A stretch of 64,000 bases of DNA from Alphaproteobacteria bacterium. Lineage in GTDB: Bacteria; Pseudomonadota; Alphaproteobacteria; Micropepsales; Micropepsaceae. The number at the start of each line of letters is the position of its first letter. Position 1 is the first letter of the stretch. Under the pieces are notes generated by a model. That model did no database searches and was not told where the DNA came from. It saw nothing but the letters and a program-made list of their open reading frames with translations. The DNA lies in assembly GCA_016125165.1 (NCBI GenBank), contig WGMH01000003.1, positions 1 through 64,000 of the forward strand. Reading direction: 5' to 3'. The position numbers and the translations under genes are program-made. Positions 8,185 through 15,215 of the stretch are shown piece by piece.

Positions 8185-9096
8185 TCAGTGCGGGGGATGG
8201 GGCGCGCGTGCGCGCTCCATTCGCTGCAGTTTTTCCGGATTGCGCATCACGTAGACGGCGGTGATCTTCTCGCCATCGGTTTCGATGGACAGCGTAGAAT
8301 GCAGCGCGCCGTCCAGCGTTAGCGCGATGGCGGGCCTGCCGCTGAGTTCGGCAAGCACCGGAATGGTCGGGTTGACGGAATAGAATTTTCGGGAGAGCCC
8401 CGCGATGAAGCGGGCGCTCTTGTCCGGCCCATAGATCGGGTTGAGCGCCGCCAGCACACGCCCGCCGCCATCGGTGTAAACGATCACTTCTGGCGCAAAC
8501 AACGCGGCAAGTTTCTCTGCGTCGGCTTCCAGTGTCGCGGCCGCGAATTTCTCCAGCATGGCGCGGTGTTGATCCGGCGAAATCGAATAGCGTGGGCGAT
8601 CACGCTTCACGCGTTCGCGCGCCCGCGACACCAGCTTGCGGCAGGCTGCCTCCGATTTGCCCAGTGTTCCCGCGATTTCGGCATATTCGCAATCGAACGC
8701 ATCGTGCAGGATCAATGCTGCGCGCTCTTCAGGCGAAAGCCGTTCCAGCACGTGCAAAAGCGCAAGCGACAGGTCGGACGCAAGTTCGGCATGGTCCGCG
8801 GGCGAATCTGCCGCCATCGCGCGCAGGTCGTCGGGCAGAAGCGGCTCGGGCAACCAGGGCCCCACATAAGTCTCGCGCCGGGCTCTGGCGCGGCGAAGGG
8901 CATCGAGCGAGAGCCTCACCGTGGCTGTGGAAAGCCATGCGCGCGGGTCACGTATTGCGTCAGCATCTGCGTTTTGCCAGCGCAACCAGGCTTCCTGCAC
9001 GACGTCTTCTGCCGCCGCCATCTCACCCAGCATGCGATAGGCGATGCTGAGCAGATGTGCGCGGTGCTGTGCGAATAAGCCGATAGCGTTGCTCAT
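8185..9096 (-). CDS. ECF41-type RNA polymerase sigma factor with SnoaL-like C-terminal domain
   Basis: A 303-residue extracytoplasmic-function sigma factor. Sigma-2 spans about 5-75 and sigma-4 about 110-165 (helix-turn-helix in EIAGTLGKSEAACRKLVSRAR). A SnoaL/NTF2-like extension follows (about 175-290). Two signatures of the ECF41 group are present: WLPEPL in the linker (81-86) and DGGG (209-212) in the extension, plus a final NPEKL. In studied ECF41 members this extension controls sigma activity instead of a separate anti-sigma factor. The start overlaps the upstream decarboxylase-like gene by 4 bp (ATGA). The operon has a matching ECF41 promoter at 10056-10082, implying autoregulation. Confidence 0.93.
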   Translation of the reverse strand: MSNAIGLFAQHRAHLLSIAYRMLGEMAAAEDVVQEAWLRWQNADADAIRDPRAWLSTATVRLSLDALRRARARRETYVGPWLPEPLLPDDLRAMAADSPADHAELASDLSLALLHVLERLSPEERAALILHDAFDCEYAEIAGTLGKSEAACRKLVSRARERVKRDRPRYSISPDQHRAMLEKFAAATLEADAEKLAALFAPEVIVYTDGGGRVLAALNPIYGPDKSARFIAGLSRKFYSVNPTIPVLAELSGRPAIALTLDGALHSTLSIETDGEKITAVYVMRNPEKLQRMERARAPHPPH

Positions 9097-9638
9097 GCCG
9101 CTTTCAGGGACTGCGCCACGGCAATATCGGTCTGGCCGATCCGCACCTTCTGGCAGGTTTTGGCATGGCCGAGCGCGCGTTTCAGCACCGGATAATTCCG
9201 TGAGTACATCGCCATGAAGGATAGCGCGACCAGCCCGCGTTTGCCCCAGCGATTTTCCACCTGTTCACGCAGGCTATCGAGCTTGTCCGTCGCCTGAAGA
9301 AGGGCGCGGCCATAGTCGAACCCCAATTGCGCGTCGGCATCGGTGGGACCTCCCGAGAGCAGCGCCCCAATGATGTCACCCTTGACGCCATCCCCCACCG
9401 CGATATCGGTGGCGATCTGCACGCAGGGCCCGCAATCCTCTACCAGTGCCCCGCCGATCGAAGCCGCATGCCAGGCGGTGCGCGGTGCGTTGCCACGCCA
9501 GCGCGCCGATGTCTGGGCTTTTACGAAGCGATAGGCTGCGACGGGCGAGACATCGCACAGGTAATGCAGGTAGGTGGCGTCATAGCCGTATTGCCGCTCC
9601 ATCGCGGCAATGCGCCGATGCAGAATATATTTGAGCAT
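9093..9638 (-). CDS. Carboxymuconolactone decarboxylase/AhpD-like protein (ECF41 partner)
   Basis: A 181-residue protein of the CMD/AhpD fold. The redox-type motif Glu-Asp-Cys-Gly-Pro-Cys places Cys69 and Cys72 in a CxxC, as in AhpD-like peroxidase adaptors. CMD-like proteins are one of the three 'COE' protein types (carboxymuconolactone decarboxylase, oxidoreductase, epimerase) that accompany ECF41 sigma factors and serve as their main target. Here it sits in the middle of the operon, overlapping both neighbours (1 bp upstream, 4 bp downstream). The substrate is unknown; a role in handling oxidised small molecules is inferred from the CxxC. Confidence 0.85.
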   Translation of the reverse strand: MLKYILHRRIAAMERQYGYDATYLHYLCDVSPVAAYRFVKAQTSARWRGNAPRTAWHAASIGGALVEDCGPCVQIATDIAVGDGVKGDIIGALLSGGPTDADAQLGFDYGRALLQATDKLDSLREQVENRWGKRGLVALSFMAMYSRNYPVLKRALGHAKTCQKVRIGQTDIAVAQSLKAA

Positions 9639-10030
9639 CAGATCGCTCCGTTGCGTTTGACGTGGACCCAGGCGAGCGCAAGGCCCGCAAGCCCAACGCC
9701 AGCAACGAGAACGGTTTCAGCAAACGCGATTCTCGCGTCCATCGGCAAACCGTGATGTGTCCACAGCAGCATGTGAAACAGTGCGTGCAGCGCTGGCCAG
9801 ATCGCGCCGGCCAGAACAAAGGCAGCCATGCCGTTTCTTAGCGACAGCATCATGCCTGCACCGCTTGCCACGAAGATCAGCCCGATATCCACGATGAAGT
9901 GGAAATTGTAAGGGCCGGTCATCGTCACGCCTGGCGCAGTCACATACCAGGTGTCTGGCGAGACAATCATCACCATCCCGCCCAGAATATGAAACGCCCC
10001 CAGAAGGGCCAGTGCCACGCGAATGCCCAT
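9638..10030 (-). CDS. Four-TM membrane protein, first gene of the ECF41 operon
   Basis: A 130-residue integral membrane protein with four predicted hydrophobic segments (about 3-23, 42-66, 68-90 and 104-124) and a His-rich stretch near the third (ALHALFHMLLWTHHG), which could bind metal or haem but is not diagnostic. It has a strong ribosome-binding site (TCCTCC on the plus strand at 10037-10042) and lies directly below the ECF41-type promoter. It overlaps the CMD gene by one base. I do not recognise a named family with confidence; a DoxX-like fold is possible. Confidence 0.75.
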   Translation of the reverse strand: MGIRVALALLGAFHILGGMVMIVSPDTWYVTAPGVTMTGPYNFHFIVDIGLIFVASGAGMMLSLRNGMAAFVLAGAIWPALHALFHMLLWTHHGLPMDARIAFAETVLVAGVGLAGLALAWVHVKRNGAI

Positions 10031-10055
10031 GCGTCGTCCTCCGTTCGGGAGTGAA

Positions 10056-10082
10056 GACGCGCCAGCCCGCCGGTTTGTGACC
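10056..10082 (-). promoter_or_regulatory. ECF41-type promoter (GGTCACA-N16-CGTC)
   Basis: Read on the minus strand, GGTCACA (10076-10082) is followed after exactly 16 nt by CGTC (10056-10059). The reported ECF41 consensus is TGTCACA-N16-CGTC, so the match is 10 of 11 fixed positions with exact spacing. It lies 26 bp upstream of the first ATG of the three-gene operon ending in the ECF41 sigma gene. A shine-dalgarno sits between it and the gene. No second copy was noticed elsewhere in the window. Confidence 0.8.
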
Positions 10083-10368
10083 GGGGAACCGGTGCGACGG
10101 GCAGCTTCCGCGTGGTTTTCGGCAGACCGCTCCCGGATCCCGGTCCCCGCCGGAAGGGCGTGTTGAAAACGTCTGGCACGGAATATTATTTTAGATCAGA
10201 TACTTGTCGGGAATTCGGGGGGTTGAATTCAAAAAAATCATAAACCCCGTCCGTTGTTGACTTGGGCCGCCCCCCTTGCCACTTTCCGGCCCCTTTTTGG
10301 GGATTCCTTGGCTGGGCCAAGGGCTTGGCAGCCCGTCCCCTCAGCCCCGGTGGAGCCGAACGTCCGCG
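10083..10368. other. Intergenic region between the ECF41 operon and accA
   Basis: A 286-bp stretch with no convincing gene. It should hold the accA promoter and leader. A 7-bp hairpin (CCTTGGC-TGG-GCCAAGG, 10306-10322) lies about 47 bp upstream of the accA start. A stretch near 10184-10260 is AT-richer than its flanks. No clear -35/-10 pair could be assigned. Confidence 0.4.
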
Positions 10369-11328
10369 ATGCACGCCTATCTGGATTTCGAACGTCCCAT
10401 TGCCGAGCTTGAAGGCAAGATCGTCGAGCTGCGTCAGCTGGCGGCACAGGATCCGTCGATGGACATCGCGGATGATGTTGCGCGTCTGCAAACCAAGGCG
10501 AGCACGCTCATCCACGATACCTATGCCAAGCTCTCGCCCTGGCAGAAGGCACTGGTGGCCCGCCACCCCGCGCGTCCCCACTTCAAGGATTATGTCGAAG
10601 GCCTGATCGAGGATTTCACGCCGCTCGCAGGTGATCGGGTGTTCGGCGAGGACCGCGCCATTGTCGCTGGCCTTGGCCGTTTCCGGGGGCGCCCCGTCGC
10701 CGTGATGGGCCATGAAAAAGGCAACGATACAAAGTCTCGCCTGAAGCACAATTTCGGCATGGCGATGCCGGAAGGCTATCGCAAGTCACAGCGTTTGTTC
10801 GAGATGGCGGATCGCTTCGGGCTTCCAGTTATCGCGCTGGCCGATACGCAAGGCGCTTATCCCGGCGTTGGCGCCGAGGAGCGCGGGCAGGCGGAAGCGA
10901 TTGCGCGCTCAACGCAGGCAAGCCTTCGCCTCGGCACGCCGTTTGTTTCGGTCATCATCGGCGAGGGCATGTCTGGCGGCGCGCTTGGCATCGCAGTCGC
11001 AAACCGCGTCTATATGCTTGAGCATTCCATCTATGCGGTGATTTCGCCCGAAGGCTGTGCCTCTATTCTTTGGCGAAGTTCCGACAAGGCACAGGATGCC
11101 GCCGCCGCCATGCGCATCACCGCGCAGGATTTGCTGGAACTCAAGGTGATCGATGATGTGATCCGCGAGCCGGAAGGTGGCGCGCACAGAAAACCGGAAG
11201 ACGCCATTCAGAGCGTAGGCGATACCATCGCCCGCGCCCTGAACGACATGCGTCATCTCTCGCCGGAAGAACTGCGCCGCCAGCGCCGCGAAAAATATCT
11301 CGCGATGGGCCGCAATCTGGGAATCTAG
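10369..11328 (+). CDS. accA: Acetyl-CoA carboxylase carboxyltransferase subunit alpha
   Basis: A 319-residue protein, the usual AccA length. With AccD it forms the carboxyltransferase that moves CO2 from biotin to acetyl-CoA in the first step of fatty acid synthesis. The N-terminal FERPIAELEGKI, the central DTQGAYPGVGAEERGQAEAI and the oxyanion/active-site GEGMSGGALGIAVANRVYM and SPEGCASILW blocks are intact. Start ATG 10369 matches the family start; the frame stays open further upstream but those residues are not family-like. accD is not in the window. Confidence 0.97.
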   Translation: MHAYLDFERPIAELEGKIVELRQLAAQDPSMDIADDVARLQTKASTLIHDTYAKLSPWQKALVARHPARPHFKDYVEGLIEDFTPLAGDRVFGEDRAIVAGLGRFRGRPVAVMGHEKGNDTKSRLKHNFGMAMPEGYRKSQRLFEMADRFGLPVIALADTQGAYPGVGAEERGQAEAIARSTQASLRLGTPFVSVIIGEGMSGGALGIAVANRVYMLEHSIYAVISPEGCASILWRSSDKAQDAAAAMRITAQDLLELKVIDDVIREPEGGAHRKPEDAIQSVGDTIARALNDMRHLSPEELRRQRREKYLAMGRNLGI

Positions 11329-11425
11329 AGCGCGATCGGAAAAGTGTGAAGCGGTTTTCCGGCAAATCGCGCGTCAAATCAAAGAACGAAAGCGCAATTG
11401 CGATTCAACGAAGAGCGATTGCGCG
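11325..11425. repeat. Alphaproteobacterial mosaic intergenic repeat
   Basis: Beginning at the accA stop, the sequence has a CTAGAGCGCGATCGGAAAAG opening, a GCGGTTTTCCGG segment, then a second module with arms GCGCAATTGC (11392-11401) and GCGATTGCGC (11415-11424) around a GATTCAACGAAGA loop. I recognise this modular layout (AGAGCGCGATcGGAAAAGTG... TTTTCCGG... GATTCAACGAA... ATCGCGC) from intergenic repeats widespread in Rhizobiales and relatives. It separates convergent accA and epoxide hydrolase genes and may end transcription from both sides. No second copy was found in this window. Confidence 0.65.
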
Positions 11426-12574
11426 TTAGAGCTTTCGCGCAAATGCGCGGATGTCGTTCACCAGATCATCGGGCCGTTCCAGCGCCGCGAAATGACCGCC
11501 TTCGGCGAAATCGCTCCAGTGCACCACGTTCACGTGCCGCTCCACCATCGAACGGGGCGGGAAGGGGATCAAATCCACGGGAAAAGCCGCGATACCGCAT
11601 GGTTTTTCAATACGCGCCTTGGGCGGAACGGGCGCGCCGCCAAAGTCCTCCGCAAGACCGCGATACATCCAGGTTGCGGTGTTGAACGTGCGCGTAACCA
11701 GATAGATCATCACATTCGTCAGAAGTTGATCCATCGAATAGACGTTTTCGAATCCCTTGCGCGTGTCAGACCACCCGTGGAATTTCTCCACAATCCACGC
11801 GCATGCCCCAACCGGCGAGTCCATCATCGCGTAAGAGAGCGTTTGCGGCTTGGTCGTCTGCTCCCGGAAATACGCGCCTTCGAACTCGAACAGTTGCGCG
11901 GCGCGTGTTGCATATTCCATTTCGGCGTCGTTTTCCGGACCGACGCCCGGCGAACGCCATCCGAACATGTTCAAATGCACGGCCTTGCAGTTGGGCGCGT
12001 CGTAGCCCATCCAGCCGGAGATTGCGCTGCCCCAATCGCCTCCTTGGGCGATGTAATCCTTGAACCCCAGAACGCCGCTCATAAGTCCATCGAAGAGGCG
12101 CGCTGTTGAACGCGGGCCGATGGGCCGTTTCGGTTTGCCGGAAAAGCCGTAGCCGGGCAGGGATGGCACGATCACGGTGAAGGCATCATTTGCATCGCCG
12201 CCGTGTCTTTCCGGATGCGCGAGCATGTCGATGATGTGCAGGAATTCGAACACCGATCCCGGCCAGCCGTGGCTAAGGATCAGCGGGGTAGGCGCCTTAC
12301 CTGATCCGTTTTCCCGTATGAAGTGGATGTCGATGTCTTCCACCTTTGCGGTGAATTGCGAGAAGGCGTTCAGCGCGGCTTCCCAGTTGCGCCAATCATA
12401 ACCATCGGCCCAATAGGCGCAGAGCCGCTTCATGTAATCGAGGTTGGCGCCGTAGGCCCACGTTCCTTCCAATCCCTCTCCGACAGGCATTTCGTGCCAC
12501 TCATAAGCGCGCACCTTGGCGCGTATGGCATCGAGGGTTGCTTGTGGAACGGAAATCTTGAACGGCGTCGGCAT
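11426..12574 (-). CDS. Epoxide hydrolase, alpha/beta-hydrolase family
   Basis: A 382-residue enzyme with the epoxide-hydrolase N-terminal domain (about 1-110) followed by the alpha/beta-hydrolase core. The oxyanion-hole HGWPGS is at 102-107, the catalytic nucleophile is Asp180 in GGDWGS, and the general-base histidine is in the late EGGHFAALERPDDL stretch. These enzymes open epoxides with water to give diols. The start at 12574 (Met-Pro-Thr-Pro-Phe) has GGAG six bases upstream; the frame extends further but lacks a site. The physiological substrate is unknown. Confidence 0.92.
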   Translation of the reverse strand: MPTPFKISVPQATLDAIRAKVRAYEWHEMPVGEGLEGTWAYGANLDYMKRLCAYWADGYDWRNWEAALNAFSQFTAKVEDIDIHFIRENGSGKAPTPLILSHGWPGSVFEFLHIIDMLAHPERHGGDANDAFTVIVPSLPGYGFSGKPKRPIGPRSTARLFDGLMSGVLGFKDYIAQGGDWGSAISGWMGYDAPNCKAVHLNMFGWRSPGVGPENDAEMEYATRAAQLFEFEGAYFREQTTKPQTLSYAMMDSPVGACAWIVEKFHGWSDTRKGFENVYSMDQLLTNVMIYLVTRTFNTATWMYRGLAEDFGGAPVPPKARIEKPCGIAAFPVDLIPFPPRSMVERHVNVVHWSDFAEGGHFAALERPDDLVNDIRAFARKL

Positions 12575-12624
12575 TGGCGTCTCCGGATATGATGATGCGA
12601 TGAAGATTGCCGTGTTGCGCGCAT

Positions 12625-12658
12625 AAAAAGAAAGGGGGCCGAAGCCCCCTTTCAAAAA
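12625..12658 (-). terminator. Intrinsic terminator for the CsgG-like gene
   Basis: A perfect 10-bp stem (GAAAGGGGGC 12630-12639 / GCCCCCTTTC 12644-12653) with a 4-nt loop is flanked by A5 on the left and A5 on the right of the plus strand. Read on the minus strand the stem is followed by TTTTT, a textbook Rho-independent terminator below the gene ending at 12676. It may work in both directions. Confidence 0.9.
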
Positions 12659-12675
12659 CACAAGCTGACGCAGCG

Positions 12676-13620
12676 TTACTTCGCCAGTTCAAACAGCATG
12701 GAGGAAACCCAGCCCTTGTTGCCGAGTTCGTCGCTCACTTCCCACCACACGCCGTCCTTGGCGCCGGAGGGATAGAGCAGCATGCCAGCCGACAGCGAAC
12801 GAACGACTTTGCCCGTGCCGCCGGCGTGCTCATACATGCGCCCCGGCTTTGTCATGGACACAGCTTGCTCCGCGGCATCGGCCGCGGGTGTGTCGGACAG
12901 GCCGCCCATCTGGTCGACCAGCTTGGTATAGGCGTCGATATAGGCCAGTGCCATGATCTGGCCGATGTCGCTGTTCTGATAGCTCGACACGGCTGCGCCG
13001 CCGAAGCCGCCCCAGGTGCCGAATGCGCCGCCGGCACCAAAGCCCAGATCGGTCTTGGAGCCGTGGCCTTCCGCCGTCAGCGCAATTTCACCGGTGCGCA
13101 CATTCGCCACCGACAGAACCACGTCCGCCGTCTTGGAATTGATGGAGATGTTGCTCACCAGCGCGCCAACGCCGCCGCCGATGAAGCCACCCAGAATGCC
13201 GCCGATGTTGGTGCCGCTGGCGTTGCTGTTCTTGGAAACCAGATCGGGAACGATGATGTAGTCGGCGGTCAGCATCTGCCCCTTGCCGAGATTGGAATTT
13301 GGCTGCAGATCGCCGGAGCTCGAAAGCGCGCGCTCCTGCTGGATCAATTCAAAGGCCTTGCCGCGATCAACCAGTCGGAAGCAGCGAGACTTCTGGATGA
13401 AGACCTTGATCAGTGCTTCGGGCGAACCGAGCTGAAGGCCTTCCCACCACTTGTTCTCGGGCTCGCGCACCGCGGCCACGCCGATCACGTGAGAGCACGT
13501 CGGAATTTCCGCTTCCTTGCGCTCTTTCTTGTCCTTGACGGTTTCCGCGCCTGCGGAAACGGAAATCGCCACCGCGGCCGTGCAAATCGCCGCTGCGCGA
13601 ATGGCTGTACCAAATCGCAT
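12676..13620 (-). CDS. CsgG/HfaB-like exported protein with C-terminal SH3-like domain
   Basis: A 314-residue protein with a signal peptide (about 1-25). The body (about 40-235) resembles the CsgG/HfaB family: CFRLVDRG, then LTADYIIVPDLVSK, a Gly-rich loop and the strand pair ADVVLSVANVRTGEIALTAEGHGSKT. Such proteins form outer-membrane secretion pores or assemble holdfast and curli. The usual lipobox Cys after the signal peptide is not obvious, so pore formation is uncertain. Residues about 255-312 look like a bacterial SH3 domain (WWEVSDELGNKGWV), a cell-wall-binding type. It stands alone, with its own terminator and GAGGA site. Confidence 0.75.
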   Translation of the reverse strand: MRFGTAIRAAAICTAAVAISVSAGAETVKDKKERKEAEIPTCSHVIGVAAVREPENKWWEGLQLGSPEALIKVFIQKSRCFRLVDRGKAFELIQQERALSSSGDLQPNSNLGKGQMLTADYIIVPDLVSKNSNASGTNIGGILGGFIGGGVGALVSNISINSKTADVVLSVANVRTGEIALTAEGHGSKTDLGFGAGGAFGTWGGFGGAAVSSYQNSDIGQIMALAYIDAYTKLVDQMGGLSDTPAADAAEQAVSMTKPGRMYEHAGGTGKVVRSLSAGMLLYPSGAKDGVWWEVSDELGNKGWVSSMLFELAK

Positions 13621-13814
13621 GTTTGTCCTCGTTCCTAGATGTTCCGGAAAGCACCGGCCCGGACGGGCGGCGTCCCCTTACCCCTCGATGAAAGATTATC
13701 CATGGGGGCGACGCACTTCAATCCGTTAACCGAAGGGCGGGATGGGGCATTTGAACCATTGTTGCGCATTTCAGGCGCGTTTACGCTCTGGCGAGTCACC
13801 CGGGAGGGGCGAAT

Positions 13815-15128
13815 ATGAGCCTGCGTGCGCAATCGGTCGTGTTGGCATTGGTATTGGGCCTGATGGCCAGCCCGGTGCTCGCCAAGGATATGGTGATTCA
13901 CGCCGGAACCATGATTGACGGCGTTTCGAAGGCGCCGCGCAGCAATGTTTCCATCATCATCAGGGATGACCGCATCGTTGATGTGCAGGCTGGATTCGTC
14001 ACACCCGACGGCGCGGAAATCATAGACCTTTCGCATTCTACCGTTTTGCCCGGATTGATCGATTGCCATGTGCACATCACCGGCCAGTTCGACGGCGGCA
14101 ATCCGGTGGCCGAAGCGGTGACGGAAACGCGCTTCGATTCGGCCGTGAAGTCCACGACCTATGCCCGCAACACCTTGCTCGGGGGCTTCACCAGCGTGCG
14201 CGATGTCGGTGCCGATGCCGATGTTGTGATTGCGCTGAAGAAGGCGATTGCGAAAGGGATTGTGGAAGGACCGCGCATGTGGGTGGCCGGTCCTCCGCTT
14301 GGTCCGACAGGCGGGCACGGCGATTCGGAAAATGGTCTCGATCCGGAGCTTTCCAATCCCGTGTGGAACCAGAACATCGTCGATAGTCCGGACGATGCGC
14401 GCCGCGTCGTGCGCACATTGCATCGCAAGGGCGTCGATCTGATCAAGATCATGCCCAGCGGAGGCGTGCTTTCGATTGGCGACGATCCCAAACGCCAGCT
14501 TATGACCGACGATGAAATCGCCGAGGTTATCAAGACTGCGCACAATCTGGGCATGAAGGTGGCGGCCCATGCCCATGGTGAGGAAGCGATCAATGCTGCC
14601 GTTCGTCTGGGCGTGGATTCCATCGAGCACGGCACCTATGGCGATGCGGCGTCATACAAGCTGATGAAACAGCATGGGACGTATCTCGTTCCAACCATGC
14701 TGATCGGGCAGGTCGTCTATGACGTTGCGAAAGATCATCCCGAACAACTCAATCCGTCATCCGCAAAGAAGGCGTTGGAGACGGTCCCGCAAATGCGCAA
14801 GAACCTCCACGACGCCTATGTCTCCGGCGTGAAAATCGCCTTCGGCACCGATCAAGGCCTTTCGCCGCACGGTGCAAATGCGGGCGAGTTCAAGCTCATG
14901 GTCGAATCCGGCATGACGCCGATGGACGCGATCAAGGCCGCCACGTGGAACGCTGCCGACCTCATCGGTGATACCGCTAATATCGGCAGCATCCAGAAGG
15001 GCCGTTACGCCGATATCGTGGCTGTGGACGGCAATCCACTCGACGACATTGCTATCCTCGAAAAGATACCGTTCGTGATGAAGGGCGGCGTGGTCTACAA
15101 GGAGCGCGGCAATATCCTGCCACGTTGA
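13815..15128 (+). CDS. Exported metal-dependent amidohydrolase (Xaa-Pro/Arg dipeptidase-like)
   Basis: A 437-residue enzyme of the amidohydrolase superfamily with a signal peptide (about 1-23), so likely periplasmic. The binuclear metal site is complete: DCHVH after the first strand, the carbamylated-Lys candidate in DLIKIMPSGG, His in AAHAHG, His in SIEHGTY and Asp in FGTDQG. The late GSIQKGRYADIVAVDGNPL run is typical of the branch annotated as Xaa-Pro dipeptidases or L-Lys/Arg carboxypeptidases. Substrate choice within that branch cannot be decided by eye. A strong GGGAGGGG site precedes ATG 13815. Confidence 0.9.
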   Translation: MSLRAQSVVLALVLGLMASPVLAKDMVIHAGTMIDGVSKAPRSNVSIIIRDDRIVDVQAGFVTPDGAEIIDLSHSTVLPGLIDCHVHITGQFDGGNPVAEAVTETRFDSAVKSTTYARNTLLGGFTSVRDVGADADVVIALKKAIAKGIVEGPRMWVAGPPLGPTGGHGDSENGLDPELSNPVWNQNIVDSPDDARRVVRTLHRKGVDLIKIMPSGGVLSIGDDPKRQLMTDDEIAEVIKTAHNLGMKVAAHAHGEEAINAAVRLGVDSIEHGTYGDAASYKLMKQHGTYLVPTMLIGQVVYDVAKDHPEQLNPSSAKKALETVPQMRKNLHDAYVSGVKIAFGTDQGLSPHGANAGEFKLMVESGMTPMDAIKAATWNAADLIGDTANIGSIQKGRYADIVAVDGNPLDDIAILEKIPFVMKGGVVYKERGNILPR

Positions 15129-15144
15129 GGCAATTCGGTCCTCG

Positions 15145-15174
15145 CAGGTCTGGTGAGTGTTCCCACCAGACCTG
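15145..15174 (+). terminator. Strong hairpin downstream of the amidohydrolase gene
   Basis: An 11-bp perfect stem (CAGGTCTGGTG 15145-15155 / CACCAGACCTG 15164-15174) with an 8-nt loop starts 16 bp after the stop. There is no T-tract on the plus strand, so it may be a weak or Rho-assisted terminator between the convergent amidohydrolase and secA genes. Confidence 0.55.
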
Positions 15175-15194
15175 AAGCCGCAACTATGCGCCGT

Positions 15195-15212
15195 GTCAGG
15201 CTCGTGCCTGAC
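15195..15212 (-). terminator. Hairpin just after secA stop
   Basis: A 7-bp stem (GTCAGGC / GCCTGAC, loop of 4) begins three bases after the secA stop on the minus strand. No U-run follows, so it is a candidate terminator or 3'-end stabiliser only. Confidence 0.45.
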
Positions 15213-15215
15213 GCT

